Below, piece by piece: positions 29,481 through 40,843 of a DNA stretch of 64,000 nt. Source of the stretch: Laburnicola sp. R22_1. Taxonomy: Eukaryota; Ascomycota; Dothideomycetes; Pleosporales; Didymosphaeriaceae. Both the position numbers and the translations under genes were made by a program. The stretch lies in the NCBI GenBank assembly GCA_014281115.1, contig JACONQ010000017.1, positions 1,922,001-1,986,000 of the forward strand. The letters are read 5' to 3'. A model generated the notes under the pieces. The model worked only from the letters and a program-made list of their open reading frames with translations, made no database searches and was not told the DNA's origin. The first letter of the stretch is position 1. Every line of letters begins with the position of its first letter.

Positions 29481-32400
29481 ATGCGCGACATTCTGCCCGG
29501 GCGGCCGCAGGCAAAGCTGCAAGCTGTCACCCACGGACTATGGGAGAGCCAGCAGATTATTGTACGCCTGCATCTTTTATAATTACACATGAAGCTAATC
29601 GCATATGCCACAGGCCTACATCTCCGGGAATGCGCTCGTCATCCTTGACTCCCCGAACCACGTCCTCCAGACGACCTACATTGACGAGGAATCCGAGCTC
29701 GAAGCCGTCTGCCTCGATGAGGACACGGGCAAAATCGCAGCGTGTTCCACGCGAAATATATACATATACCAGCCGTACGGGCACGATTATGACGCCGTCA
29801 AGGTGGGACAGCTATCCCAGGACCAGGAGACACGCTGACTAGGCGCAGTGGTCGCTCCAGGGCAGCATGGCGCTGCCCAACTCCGACGACTCGATAACGA
29901 CCTTGTCATGGGGCATGCCGGACGAGTTGCTCGCCGGGAGCGCGGCCCTCACGTTGTTCAACACGCACGGCGCGACGGAGCAGATTTGGACGAAACCGCT
30001 AGCCAACCCGGTCAAATTTGCCCAGTTCTCGCCGGACGTGGAGATGATTGCTTCGACGGGGACATACGACAGATTGCTGAAGATATGGCGGCGCGTCTCG
30101 TTCGGCTCGGTGGACCAGCGCTTCGACTACTATTACCTACCGCATCCCACGGTGATTACCGGCATCCACTGGCGGAAACCGTTCCACAAAGAGCAGTCGG
30201 CCGATAATGTGTTGTATACCATCTGTGCCGACTACAAGGTCCGGATATGGGTGACTACCGAACATCACGGCGTAGACGGACTGGGATTGTGGACCGAGGT
30301 GGACCTGCTGGAGTCGATCAAGCCGTTGTCACTCGACCAGCAGTCGGAAAAAAGATATGCATTCTTCATTGATGGGCGATGCTTCACGCATGCGACGGAA
30401 CGAGCCGTGCTGCAGGCCACAGCTGCGGAGAAAGACCAGATGGCCCTGAACCGCCTGATCGAGGTTGCCAACCGAAACCCCGAGATATGTGTAGTGCTGG
30501 ATGATCGGGGCAACATGTCGGCGTGGGGATTCGAAAATATCGGCGCAAAGGCGAAGAAAGTGACGGACGTGTTCAACGTTGCTCATGTGGATGGGATGCA
30601 CCTACACTTTGCCAGTGGCGCTAGCGGTCTGCAAGATAATGTTCAATTTTACGCATTCTGCCACAAAAAGCCAAATTCGGTCTTCACCATCCTCTCGCAT
30701 CATTTTGACGGACGGCTAGAATGGCTGCAGGCTCGGATGGACCACTTTTTCGACCCTTCGCCGTCTCAGGCCAAGCGGATTGAACGCAAGGCCGTGTGGA
30801 CCGGCCACTCGCATGCGATCAAGAAGGTGAACCGCACAGCCAGCGGTCGGGCGCTGGTTTCGCGGTCAGCAACGGACGAGTGTATTGTATGGGTGCAGCG
30901 ACCGACTGATCATGGCATGACACTCCACCGACACAGTACAGTCAACATTGCAGAACATATACATCGGACCACGCTGCTGCAAGATGGTAACTTTGTCGTG
31001 TTCCTCCATCACAAGCATATCGCCTTATGGGATACCCGGGGTCCAATGGCTGTTGAGGTCAACCGTCTTGAATACAAATTGCAGGGCAAACCACTCTGTC
31101 TGATCGTCATACCGGAGACGCAGCCTGGTGGTCGCTTGGTACATATAGCCACGATAAGCTCGGAGATGAAGAGTATATGCTGGGAGGTCCGACTTCCCTT
31201 ACTGGAGAGAGATCCGATCACGGGCCGTAAACTTTCTTTCCTGGGATCGCACACCAATGGGTTTGCGAATGGGCAACCAGAGATTGGCATAGAAGAGTAC
31301 TCTTCTTTCAACTTGGGCTCTGGAGACGACCTCGCTTTTGTGCTACCCGTCGATCCTGCAGGCTCAGCATCGGTCATCTCTGGCTTCCTCGATACTTTCG
31401 CTCGCGACATCGCCATCTCGTATACCAAAACCGGCGTTATTAGGTCCTGGACAGCGAGGGTGAACACCGAAGAGCGCAAGCTCGAATGGCTGGAGACGTC
31501 GACGGTCGACACCAGCGTCGCGAATCCTTCGCTTGCAAGTGGCACCTCGATCCGAAAGGCAGCGCTTGTGGATGCGGAAAAGACCACGCTCACCATCTGG
31601 AACACGAGAAGCGCGCAGCTGGAGTATCAGGAGACGTTCGAAGGCAACGGCGCTATCCAGGATCTCGATTGGTCTTCCACTCCGGACAATCAGTCTATCC
31701 TTGCCGTTGGCTTCCCTCATCGCGTTATCATCTATGCGCAATTGAGGTATGACTATCTCAACGCCGGACCCTCTTGGGTACAGATTCGTGAAGTGCGTAT
31801 TCGAGACATCACCCCACATCCGATCGGTGACTCGGTCTGGCTGGGTAGCGGCAACCTAGTCATCGGGGCCGGCAACCAGCTTTTCATCCAAGATGAGAAC
31901 GTGGAGATATCGGAGGGCTTGTTCCCTAGTCTCCGTATGATTTCTCACAAGAAGGCTTCGATAGACATTTTCACGGCCGTCAGCAGACTGAACGGCCCGC
32001 TGCCTATCTACCATCCGCAGCTGCTGTCGCAATGTGTACTGGCTGGGAAGCTCTTGCTTGTGCAACGTATTTTGATACGGTTGTACCAGAAGTTGAAGTT
32101 CTACACAGAGGGAGATGAACTCGAGAGCTCGTTAGGCTTTGCGCCGGATGAATTTTCGGAAAGTGCTGAGGTAGGCTACGGTGTGTGTTGTTTAGAATGA
32201 TACTAATAAGACCTAGAGTCAAATAACAGCATCGCGAAGAGGGCTACATTCTTCTTACGCCGACTTCTCTGAAGACGATGAGCCTCAGACCGTTACCGAA
32301 GAAGTTGCTGTACAGCTCAATGAACTCCTCCAAACCAAACAAATTCCGCTGCTCTCTAGCCGCGAGCAATTTCTCCTAGCCGACATCATAGAATGCGTAG

Positions 32401-33926
32401 GCATGGTTGAAAAGCATCGTCGTTCAATCGACGACAATGCGGGTCGCTTCCTGCTCTTCTTTCGAGCGCAGGCTTTGAGTGATGTGCAAGCGCCGATCTC
32501 ATGGCGCGAGATCATATGGGCATTTCACTCACAGAGTCAGGACATACTCGTAGATCTAGTCTCGAGGCATTACAACGGGAGGATGCAATGGCAGCATGCG
32601 AATGAGAGTGGGATGTTCATGTGGATGTCAGACATTACTGCATTGGTGGGTTATCCCATCCGCTTTTCTTCTTTGGCCTGCTGCTAACGGGTTGGAATAG
32701 CGCGCTCAGTTCGAAGTCATCGCCCGCAACGAGTATACCAAGACGGACGAGAAGAATCCTATCGATTGCGCTCTTTACTACATGGCGCTCAGAAAGAAGC
32801 CCGTCTTGCTCGGATTATGGCGCATGGCAACCTGGATGAGGGAGCAGAGTGCCACGTACCGTCTCCTCTCGAACAACTTCAACGAAGAGCGCTGGAAAAC
32901 GGCTGCGTTGAAGAACGCGTACGCCCTGATGGGGAAACGACGTTTCGAGTACGCAGCGTCATTCTTCCTCTTGGCGGACCACCTGCATGACGCCATCTCC
33001 GTGATACACAATCAGCTTGGGGATACACAGCTCGCTATCGCAGTAGCTCGCGTCTATGGCGGCGACGACTCGCCGATCCTGCTGAACTTCCTTCGCGAAA
33101 AGATTCTCCCGCAAGCCGTCCGAGATGGTAACAGATGGCTGGCTACATGGACCTTCTGGCTGCTCAACAAGCGCGATAATGCTGTACGGTGTCTCGTCAC
33201 GCCGCTCTCGACGCTACTCATTCCACCTGAAATACCAAATTTCAAGAGCAAGAGCTATCTCACTGATGATCCTGCGCTGGTGGTCTTGTACAAGCAGCTG
33301 CGCGAGAAGAGCCTGCAGACACTGCGGGGCGCATCCATGGTGGGCATGAGAGAAGAGTGGGAGTTTGTGTTACACACGGCTAGGCTCTACGAGCGCATGG
33401 GCTGCGACTTGCTCGCTCTCGATCTAGGTAAGCCTTTCCTCTCTCTCCCCTTCCCTTCCTTTTATCTTAATCTTACAACAAAATAACAACGCACTAACAC
33501 CACGAAACAGTCAAAACATGGGAATTCCTCGCCCCGCCTCCTCTAAAACACTTCCCCAACCACGCCCCCCTCAGCCCTGCTCTCCCGCGTTCTTCGTTCC
33601 AGTCTCGCAATGCGGGGACTAGAGAGGTGAATGCGGCGGAGTTTGAGTTTGACCCGAGGAAGTTGCTGAAGAGGAGGAGTTCGTTGGTTGTGGATGATTT
33701 GGTGGTGAGGGAGTATGGGAGGGGTGGGTTGGTGGGTGAGCAGGGGATTGTGGAGGGGGGGAGTGAGAGTGATAAGGAGAGTGGGGGGGAGGAGGATGGG
33801 GATGGGAGGGAGGAAGAGGGGAGGGGGGAGGATGGGAAAGATGGAGGAGAGGAGAAGAAGAAGCCGGCTCCGACGCAGTTTCAGGAACCGGATGCGGGGA
33901 GTTTGTTGGATGCTTTTGGGTTTTGA
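29481..33926 (+). CDS. RAV1: RAVE complex subunit Rav1 (V-ATPase assembly regulator)
   Basis: Six exons (29481-29561, 29614-29802, 29849-32180, 32230-32645, 32701-33427, 33511-33926) encode 1,386 residues, close to yeast Rav1. The N-terminal half is a WD40-like propeller pair (QFSPDVEMIASTGTYDRLLK, IWRRVSFG, YKVRIWVTT). The central Rav1p-C region is clear: QLLSQCVLAGKLLLVQRIL, then DCALYYMALRKKPVLLGLWR, then QSATYRLLSNNFNEERWKTA and ALKNAYALMGKRRFEYAASF. Rav1 with Rav2 and Skp1 reassembles V1 onto Vo at vacuoles and endosomes after glucose return. Exon 3 uses a GTGTGT donor after VGY rather than the nearer GTAGGC, because only that keeps the frame. The C-terminus is Glu/Gly/Lys-rich and encoded by strongly G-rich DNA. 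Confidence 0.93.
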
Positions 33927-34473
33927 GCGTGCGTTGGGTGGGCCGATGGGGAAAGGTGGGGAGGGCGATCGTGTATTTTCTGTGTGTCTTTGTATATTCC
34001 CAGGGAGTGTCTATAGGTATTCTAGGGCTTTGGACGTGTTTATATGGGTATAGCTTAAGGCTGAGGTTGAGTATGAGCTTGAGCATGGTGTGGTAAGCTG
34101 TGTATCACTCAGGTTTACTATATGGAGGGATTTGTTAATTTTTAGCATAATTCGTAGCATGGAGAGAGGTGAGGGAGGTGCGTTTTTCTGGTGTATTGTG
34201 TTGTTGTATTTATCTCGTCATCTAGGATGATACGATATGATATAATATGGTAGGCCGCGGTTTAACAACCCCGCGACAATTGGGAACGTACTACGTTCTA
34301 GTCCCCGATTCAATGGTATTCCATCCCACTCCATCCCCGGTCCCTCCTCTCTCTTCTCCATCCCATTTCCTCTCTCCACCTCCCTAATTCAAACCCTCAA
34401 ACCCTAATCCTACCCCCTACACCCCATCAATGCCGCCAATTTCGCACGCGACCCCGCATCCCTATCCCCCTCC
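33927..34473. other. Convergent intergenic region
   Basis: About 550 bases between RAV1 and the minus-strand gene at 34.5 kb. A tRNA-like impression near 34255-34320 did not hold up. No gene was seen. If the downstream gene has an extra last exon (see its entry) it would end near 34410. Confidence 0.45.
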
Positions 34474-35893
34474 CTACGCGCATTCCCCACGGGAACCGGC
34501 GTAAGTACGTACCCGTTTTCGTCGTCGGGGTGGATGCGGATGCGGCTGTTTCGGCCGCGACGGGGGTACTGCGAGGACCTGGGGGGCTGCGTCGTCGTCT
34601 ACATCTGAGATATTGTCGATAGTCTCGTCCCTATCTTCGATGGCGGCGTCCTCGTCAACCGGCGTGGGAGAGTTGGAGAGTGGGGGCGCGGGCGTGGGTT
34701 TAGGTTGGGGGTTGAGGACGGTGGCGAGCCAGAGGGCGGTGGGTGTGGGGTTAAGGGGTGGGGAGCTTGGGGGTGTGGTGTGGTGGATTGTGTCAGTGGT
34801 GGGAGGTTGAGCCAGGGCATAGTTGGAGGGGGTGAGCCGGGGGGTGTCGTGGAGTGAGGGGGATTTGACCAGTATAATGGGAGGAGGGGAGGTGACTGGC
34901 GTGGTAGAGGGAGGTTTCGACGAGCTCGGGACGGGTGAGAGATCGTCGTCGTGCGCTACGTCCATGGCATCTGAATGCATGTCCTCGTCCATATCACCCT
35001 CGTGCTCGAACTGCTCCTCTACGTCGACACCCTTATGCGGATCGTCGTTTGTGTCCATGTCATCCGGCTCTGAACCCCCCTCTTCATCTCCACCCTCATT
35101 CGGAAAATCCAACTCCACCTCCTTCTGATCCGGCAACCCATCCACAAACTCCCTACAACGGACAACATACTCCTCCCTATTCTCCTTGTCATCCATCTCA
35201 TCCCACGCAACGATCTTATCATCCTTGTACCCCAGCGCCATCAACTCCGCTTTAAGCCCCTGATACGCGGTAAGCATCCCCTGCGTGATCTTCGGATACA
35301 CCACACCGCCCGTCCGCCCCACCAACAGCGCTCCCAAATACGCCTTCAACGCCCCAACCCCCCGATTCATCTTATTCATCACAGCAGGCATCTGCCGCAT
35401 CGCCCGCGGCGCCCTATCCCCCCTCCCCCGTGCGCAGCACCCGCCCCCCAAAGAACGCGCTAAACGCCTCGTAGACACCCTTGTTCTTCGGCACCATCAG
35501 CCCGCGCACCTTCGCTTCTACGATGACCAGCTGCCAGTAGAGTTCGAGATAATCGACCTCGTCTTTGTGCCATGTTACGTAGTGGTGCTGCTTCATCCCG
35601 CAGCGGGTGTAGACTTGGTTGCGCCAGGTGTTGATCTTCTGCATGTGCGCGCGGTCCGTCCAGTCGATGGTGGAGTGCGGGAGGGCGCTGAAGTGCAGCT
35701 CTTTGGGCGTGTTTTTGCGCGTGTCCCAGCAGAGGATGTGCAGGAGGGAGGGTTGGGGCGCCCCGGGGGCGGCGAGTTGGCGCGCGGCGAGGGGGCGGAG
35801 GTTGGATGGGGGTTGTGCCGGGTGGGTTTGGTGCTTTTGGGGGTTGGGGGTAGGAGGGGAGGGCAAGGGGGCGGCTTTGCGCTTAGGAGCCAT
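34474..35893 (-). CDS. Hypothetical protein with conserved N-terminal half and disordered acidic/Pro-rich C-terminus
   Basis: Two exons (35893-35441 and 35391-34474) with a 49-nt GC-rich intron encode 456 residues. The N-terminus (MAPKRKAAPLPSPPTPNPQK) is basic/Pro-rich and looks nuclear. A folded segment follows: TIDWTDRAHMQKINTWRNQV, then HYVTWHKDEVDYLELYWQLV, then across the intron FFGGRMPAVMNKMNRGVGAL and CREFVDGLPD. The rest is acidic and Pro/Thr-rich low complexity, ending in a basic RRRKRVRTY. I do not recognise the family. The last codons may instead splice from GTACGT at about 34509 to a short exon containing AKLAALMG, giving a different C-terminus. Confidence 0.6.
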
Positions 35894-37083
35894 TGCGGGT
35901 GGTGGGTTAAAGGATTGGGGGGGGGAAAGTTTGGGTAGAGGTTGGGTATGGAGGTGCTGATCGCGAGTGCTGGAGCAAAGTTATAAGTACTGGAGCAAGT
36001 TGAGATGAGCAGTTGGGTGAGGAGTTAGTAGTGGGCGGCAGAGAGAAGTTTATATTGCTGGGGGGGAAGGGAGGTCGTGGTTATTGTGTGCAGACACAGC
36101 ATGTCGTCATTACGTTGTTGGTGAATGAAGAGTATCGAGGTGGTGAGTTAAGGCCTGGTACCCTTAGTGCATTGTGAGTGTACGAACTGCAACGGCGCCG
36201 GGCGGCTCTTCGACTATAGTGAAGAGTGGCGCATTGTTAACGTACAAAATAACTAGGTCTACTCGATAAGTCGAGTGTAAAGATATTAGCAGGTTGAGAT
36301 ACTCGAGAAAGCGAGAGTGCTCGCCAAGGCCGTAGGGGTTAAAGCAAATCTCTATGTCAGAGACTCGACGTTCAAGTATAACTTTGACAGTACCCCAAGC
36401 AGAAGTTTCCACGACGTTATTAAGTTCAGATAGGAACTAAACTTTGTATATTTATCTAGTATACTATTAGAAGTCACATATCGCCCGAAAAAAATTTCGG
36501 CCCCTTCTCACCGACAAAAACATGTTGGTTGTCACGATTGAGTGTCAATAATGGATTAGCCCGGAGGTCCTTTTACGAATATGTCCTACGGCCCATGGGA
36601 ATCTACTTCTGCTTCGTGATCAGGGATGTTAGAGATAGGGAATCATTCAGTCCACAAAATACTAGTCTCAATTTAAGGGTAATCGAGACAAATTTCCTCT
36701 ACTCTTAGATAGCGTGGTTATAATTAGAAAGAAGGACTAAAGTGCTGGAAATATGTTAGAATTATACACCGCGTCGCCAAAGAAAGGCGTGGATGTAATA
36801 CCAAGACTAAAACTTTGCGCACATTCGGTACAAGGCATAACACTGTTAGGGAAAGCTATGTCAGAGCCCCCTGCTTAGTAAACAAAAAGAGCGTAAAAAG
36901 GTGATCACAAAAAGCCGCAGGGAAAGCTATAAGAGTGCTAAAAACGCAGTGAAGTGGATATCTTTTAGTAAAGAAAATTCGTTAAGCGTTCGTTAAAAGA
37001 CTCGTTCTGATCGAAACGACCCATCCTTATGATACACCGTATGAGACTGCGCACTCCTTCTCCACACCTCCTCGAATGAACAA
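35894..37083. other. Gene-poor AT-rich region
   Basis: About 1.2 kb. A minus-strand open frame at 36164-36412 (82 codons, with the protein-like stretch VSDIEICFNPYGLGEHSRF) may be a fragment of a decayed gene, but no partner exons were found. From 36420 to 37050 the DNA is AT-rich with many stops in all frames, as expected for RIP-mutated repeats. The second copy of the dispersed short repeat lies at 36479-36522. Confidence 0.45.
36479..36522 (+). repeat. Dispersed short repeat, copy 2
   Basis: TATCGCCCGAAAAAAATTTC followed by GGCC and TCTCACCGACA; sister of the copy at 10853-10895. Confidence 0.55.
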
Positions 37084-37527
37084 CTAGCTCCTTACACCTT
37101 TCTTCTTCCTCGTCTTGGCGTCACCTTCACTGTCTGCCTTCTTCAGACTTTGTCCCCTCTTGTTGATCTCCATGCCTCTGTCTTCCGCGGTAGCAACATC
37201 CCTGATCTTGTGTTTTGATCTGCTCTGTTTCTTCGTCCTGGCTTCCGGTTCGAAATCTGACTCTTGCGCTGAGTGCACTTCCACCTCACTTTCCGCCGTC
37301 GCATCATCAGCATCCGACTCAGTAGCTGATTCATCACTCGACACGTGGTCAGAATCTGATTCGTCCGACTCAACAGCTACACTGCGCTTCTTTGACCGAA
37401 TAGAAAATGTAGAAACGCCAAGGCTGGGTTGGGTGGTCAGTACGCGATCCGCTCGTAGATGCTGCTTTGCCGCGTTCTTAGATTCATCCCCCAGGTGCAC
37501 TACTTTCAGGTAGTTCTCGAATTGCAA
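37084..37527 (-). CDS. Small charged nuclear-type hypothetical protein, start uncertain
   Basis: An open frame of about 147 codons without its own early ATG. It reads FENYLKVVHLGDESKNAAKQ, then an acidic Ser/Asp/Glu tract, then basic blocks (KKQSRSKHKIRD and a KTRKKKG end), resembling a disordered nuclear protein. A possible first exon on the minus strand (about 37680-37606, starting MQGRRSSHSGPEPPH) could splice from GTGCGG to TTCAAG with matching phase and join it at TIANASLQFENYLK, giving about 178 residues. No domain was recognised. It is divergent from the transporter gene. Confidence 0.4.
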   Translation of the reverse strand: MQFENYLKVVHLGDESKNAAKQHLRADRVLTTQPSLGVSTFSIRSKKRSVAVESDESDSDHVSSDESATESDADDATAESEVEVHSAQESDFEPEARTKKQSRSKHKIRDVATAEDRGMEINKRGQSLKKADSEGDAKTRKKKGVRS

Positions 37528-37797
37528 TGAGGCGTTAGCAATAGTCTTGAAGTGTGATGTTGGGAATCATCTTTTTCTCATCTTTTTCGTTCCGCACTTT
37601 GAATTGAGCGAGAGCGAGTGGCCAGAGATGTGGGGGCTCCGGGCCCGAATGCGATGATCGCCGCCCCTGCATGCCAAGCCGCGCTAGCTTTCCGCGCAGC
37701 CACAGTGCAGGGTCGCTCCTTCCGGTACGACAGCACATATCAAAAAGGCGTCCCAGGCCACCATGTCCCTTCTCCCCACCATCACCGTGCGGGCAGC

Positions 37798-39506
37798 ATG
37801 AATTCCTCACGTCCATTCACCCGCACGGCCAACGACTTCTTCCGCCCGGCCTTCTCCTACCTGAACAAGGGTCCGCGCGACCACGGCCAGCAAGCGGACG
37901 GTTTCGCGGCCCGCCGCAAGAACAGCGCCAGCTCGCTCGATGACACGGACCATTCCGACGTAGAACACTACGCGCAGATGGACACGTCGCGGACCAGCCA
38001 CTCGAGCAGGAGCTCGCTCACAGAGCTGCAGCCCGCGCTGCCGTTGATCGACATCAGCAGCCGCTCGAATTCGCCGTATCCACGCAGCCGGTCCGCCGCA
38101 CAGAGCGAAGACGAGGACGACGACTTCGAGTATGCAGACAGCATCCGGCCGCTGGTGAGCCGCGAGCGAAGCGGCAATGTGAGGAGGGGCGTGTGGAGAG
38201 TGGGGGGCTTGGGGGGCTTCTTCTTCGGTACCTGGATGGGCTGGCAGGTGTGGGTGGCATGGCTGGTCTTCTGGGTCGGCGGATGCAGCTTCGGCCTGCT
38301 GCTCATGAACCGCTTCATCATGTTGACGGGCGTGTACAAGTAGGCATTGACAAGGAATTGGTCGATGCGTGTACTGACGGCTGCAGGTTTCCTTTCCCGC
38401 TCACAGGGACCTATGTGCAGCTCGTGCTTACACACATCCTGCTCATAGGCCTGTCGAGTCTCACACGCGGACTCAGTAGTCCTCTTCGCAGGCTTGGTCT
38501 CGGTGCCGCGGTCGCACCTACTTACCCCGTTGCGCCTGCTGGAGGCTCGTTTAGAAACTCGAACAAGCCACAGTCGACCATGTTGAGGTTTGGGCGGTGG
38601 CTGATAAGTGGCTCGAGAGGCATTGCGGGAGGTGGCCTATTCGAGTTCGACTGGCAAGTGGCGCGGCAGGTGCTCCCGCTTGCAGTCGTCTTCTGCTTCA
38701 AGGTCCTGCTGAGCAACATCTCATTTGCGTAGGTCTGCTGCATACCTGGAGTGTCCGAGCTAACCGGCTCCAGCTACGCTCCTCTGCCCGTATACCAGCT
38801 TGCCCGCATTCCGGTCGTACCTTTGGCCCTGATCTTGTCCAGTCTGATCCAGAAAGAGAACCACAGTGGCTCGACCGTCTCCTCGGCGCTCATCGCAACT
38901 CTTTTCCTCTCCTTCGCCTCGTACCGCTCACACGTGCGCGTGACCGCGGACTCAATCGTTGCCGGTGTCTTCTCTTCGTTCTTTGTCGCCCTCTACCCCG
39001 TTCTCCTCCTCCGCACGTACCGCACCCTCGTCGCAAACCTAGTTCCCCAAGGCGACGTCCTCACCGGCTATCCTTCCTCCACCGAAGACTCAGCTTCTAA
39101 CCGCGAGGAGACACGCGCCTACTACCGCATCCTCCACTACACGTCACTCCTCTCGCTCATGCTCCTCACCCCCATTGTGCTGGTGTCTGGTGGCATCGGC
39201 AAGATCCTACACAACATCCCCTTCCTGGACGTGCCCTTCTTCTGGCTGATGATCTGGTGCGGCACCCTAGGCTCTTTCTCCGTCTTTGCGTCCACGCTGC
39301 TGCTCGTAAAGGCGACAAGTCCGCTCACGGCGACGTTCATTGCTGTGCCGCGCAGTGCGTTTCAGCTCGTCATGTTGAGCCATTTTAAGATGCCGAGTCA
39401 TAGCTGGACGGGCGTTGTGCTGTGCTGGCTTAGTTGTTTGTGGTTTTTGGTTTCGAGGAGGGAGGAGGGGAGGATGTTGGATCGGTTGAGGTTGGAGGGG
39501 AGATAG
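37798..39506 (+). CDS. Nucleotide-sugar/triose-phosphate-translocator-type transporter (DMT superfamily)
   Basis: Three exons (37798-38339, 38387-38728, 38774-39506; introns 47 and 45 nt) encode 538 residues. The first 140 are a disordered cytoplasmic tail rich in Ser/Arg/Asp. About ten hydrophobic helices follow; the first is FFFGTWMGWQVWVAWLVFWV. The order matches the TPT/nucleotide-sugar family: KFPFPLTGTYVQLVLTHILL, then ISFAYAPLPVYQLARIPVVP with the substrate-site-like FA/Y and P motifs, and near the end LLVKATSPLTATFIAVPRSA, the family's conserved K-x-x-SPLT stretch. Such proteins exchange nucleotide sugars for nucleoside monophosphates in the Golgi or ER. The sugar cannot be told from sequence. 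Confidence 0.85.
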
Positions 39507-40102
39507 TGCCTTTTTTTTTCCTGGGGGTGGTGGGTTTTTATGGCTTGCTTTGTTGGTGAGAATATAGCCTTTTGGTGCTTCCACACTTGTACAGGATCGA
39601 AAGCCCCGACTTCATCATGGCAAGCTCCTACACACGATGATGATGTGATGCATGAAGTGCGTGTGCTCATCGTGCATCGAGGGATGGTGTGTGTGTTTGG
39701 TTGTGCTGCTTGTGAGGTGTGCTTGTGCTGATGATGGTCATGGCCATGGCCATGGCGTGTTTTCGTGTTTTTCGAATTACGAGATGTGGCATGTGTGGGA
39801 CGAAGGGAGGCTACTGTTCGCGAGGTAGGGATGTTTGAAAAAAAAATTGCTGGGTATGACATGGATGGCTGTCTTGCTGCAGCGCCAAGGCTTGGTTCCT
39901 GATGCTCGATGCTGGACGTAGCCGTAGCCGCGCTAGCGGTGATGGAGGATTCGATGCTGCTGGTGGGTCGTCGTTGTGTTTGTTGGATGGGGGGTGGGGC
40001 ATGGAAGGGGAGTTTCTAAGAGGGGGGTATAGAGGGGGAAGGTATGGGGCGGTAGTATGTGAGTTGTATTCGGGGGCAATGTGTGCGTTGTACATGCAGT
40101 AG
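39507..40102. other. Intergenic, no gene seen
   Basis: Follows the transporter gene and holds its 3' UTR. A small simple-sequence patch (CATGGCCATGGCCATGGC, about 39738-39756) is present. The open frames on both strands have no coding character. Confidence 0.45.
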
Positions 40103-40262
40103 CAGCGTAGCTAACGCACTGTAATGATAGTACAGCCTGTAGTGATATAGGCTGAATATTGGTCTTTGCGCCTATGCACTAACTACTACATATACTGTGT
40201 CTTGTCTAGGTATATGCAACCGCTGTGGGCTGTACTATTGTTACGGTACGTTGGCTACGCTG
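40103..40262. mobile_element. 160-bp MITE with about 35-bp terminal inverted repeats
   Basis: The left end CAGCGTAGCTAACGCACTGT continues AATGATAGTACAGCC; the reverse complement of the right end reads CAGCGTAGCCAACGTACCGT then AACAATAGTACAGCC. Flanking 8-mers are TGCAGTAG and TATAGGAG, 5 of 8 identical with two of the three differences being transitions, so an 8-bp target duplication (hAT-like) is possible but eroded. No coding capacity. The ends match those of the larger element at 47706-54252, so both belong to one non-autonomous family. Confidence 0.75.
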
Positions 40263-40843
40263 TATAGGAGGTAGGGGGCAGTGAGTGAGGTAGTGTGATA
40301 GTATTAGCGAGAAAATCTTCGCCACCTTTTCGTTCACGGTAAAACGCGTGGTCGTGTGGTAGTATATAGTGAGAGTGTATTCTTAAGTGTAGGGAAGAGA
40401 TAGGGGGAGGATGGTGGGGAGGGTGTGTCAAGGGTGTGATTGTGCACTGGGTAGGTTTTATTATAGGAGGGTAGGAAATAGGGGGATAGAATGGGTAGTC
40501 TTGGAGGGAGGGAGGCGTATGCAGATAGAGTGTATGAGGGTAGGAAAGGAATCTTGGCAAATGTGAAGGCTGGTATTGAGAGAGTGGGGTGGGGAGCTTT
40601 GTACGTTGGGCATTCTTTTTTTCACATGAGATCAGTCGAGCCCTGGAGGGAAGGTAGACACACGACAACAGGCGAATGCATTGCGGGAAGGCGCACATAC
40701 AATGCTAAAAATAGGCTATTGCCGGCTGACTCCGCTCGCCTCCTTACATGCCGCTGTTGAGGGGGCGCCGAGGCGCGTTGTGTTATTCAACGAAACTTCC
40801 AGCGCCCAGCCGATAGGATGCCCGAGTTCTTACCGCCTCCAAC
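40263..40843. other. Intergenic, no gene seen
   Basis: Between the MITE and the end of the AIM9-like pseudogene. Purine-rich on the plus strand; no gene found. Confidence 0.4.

Noticed and set aside
34250..34325. tRNA-like stretch with ACTACGTTCTAGTCCCCGATTC resembling a T-arm
   Set aside because: No acceptor stem or D-arm pairs on either strand; the resemblance is limited to one arm.
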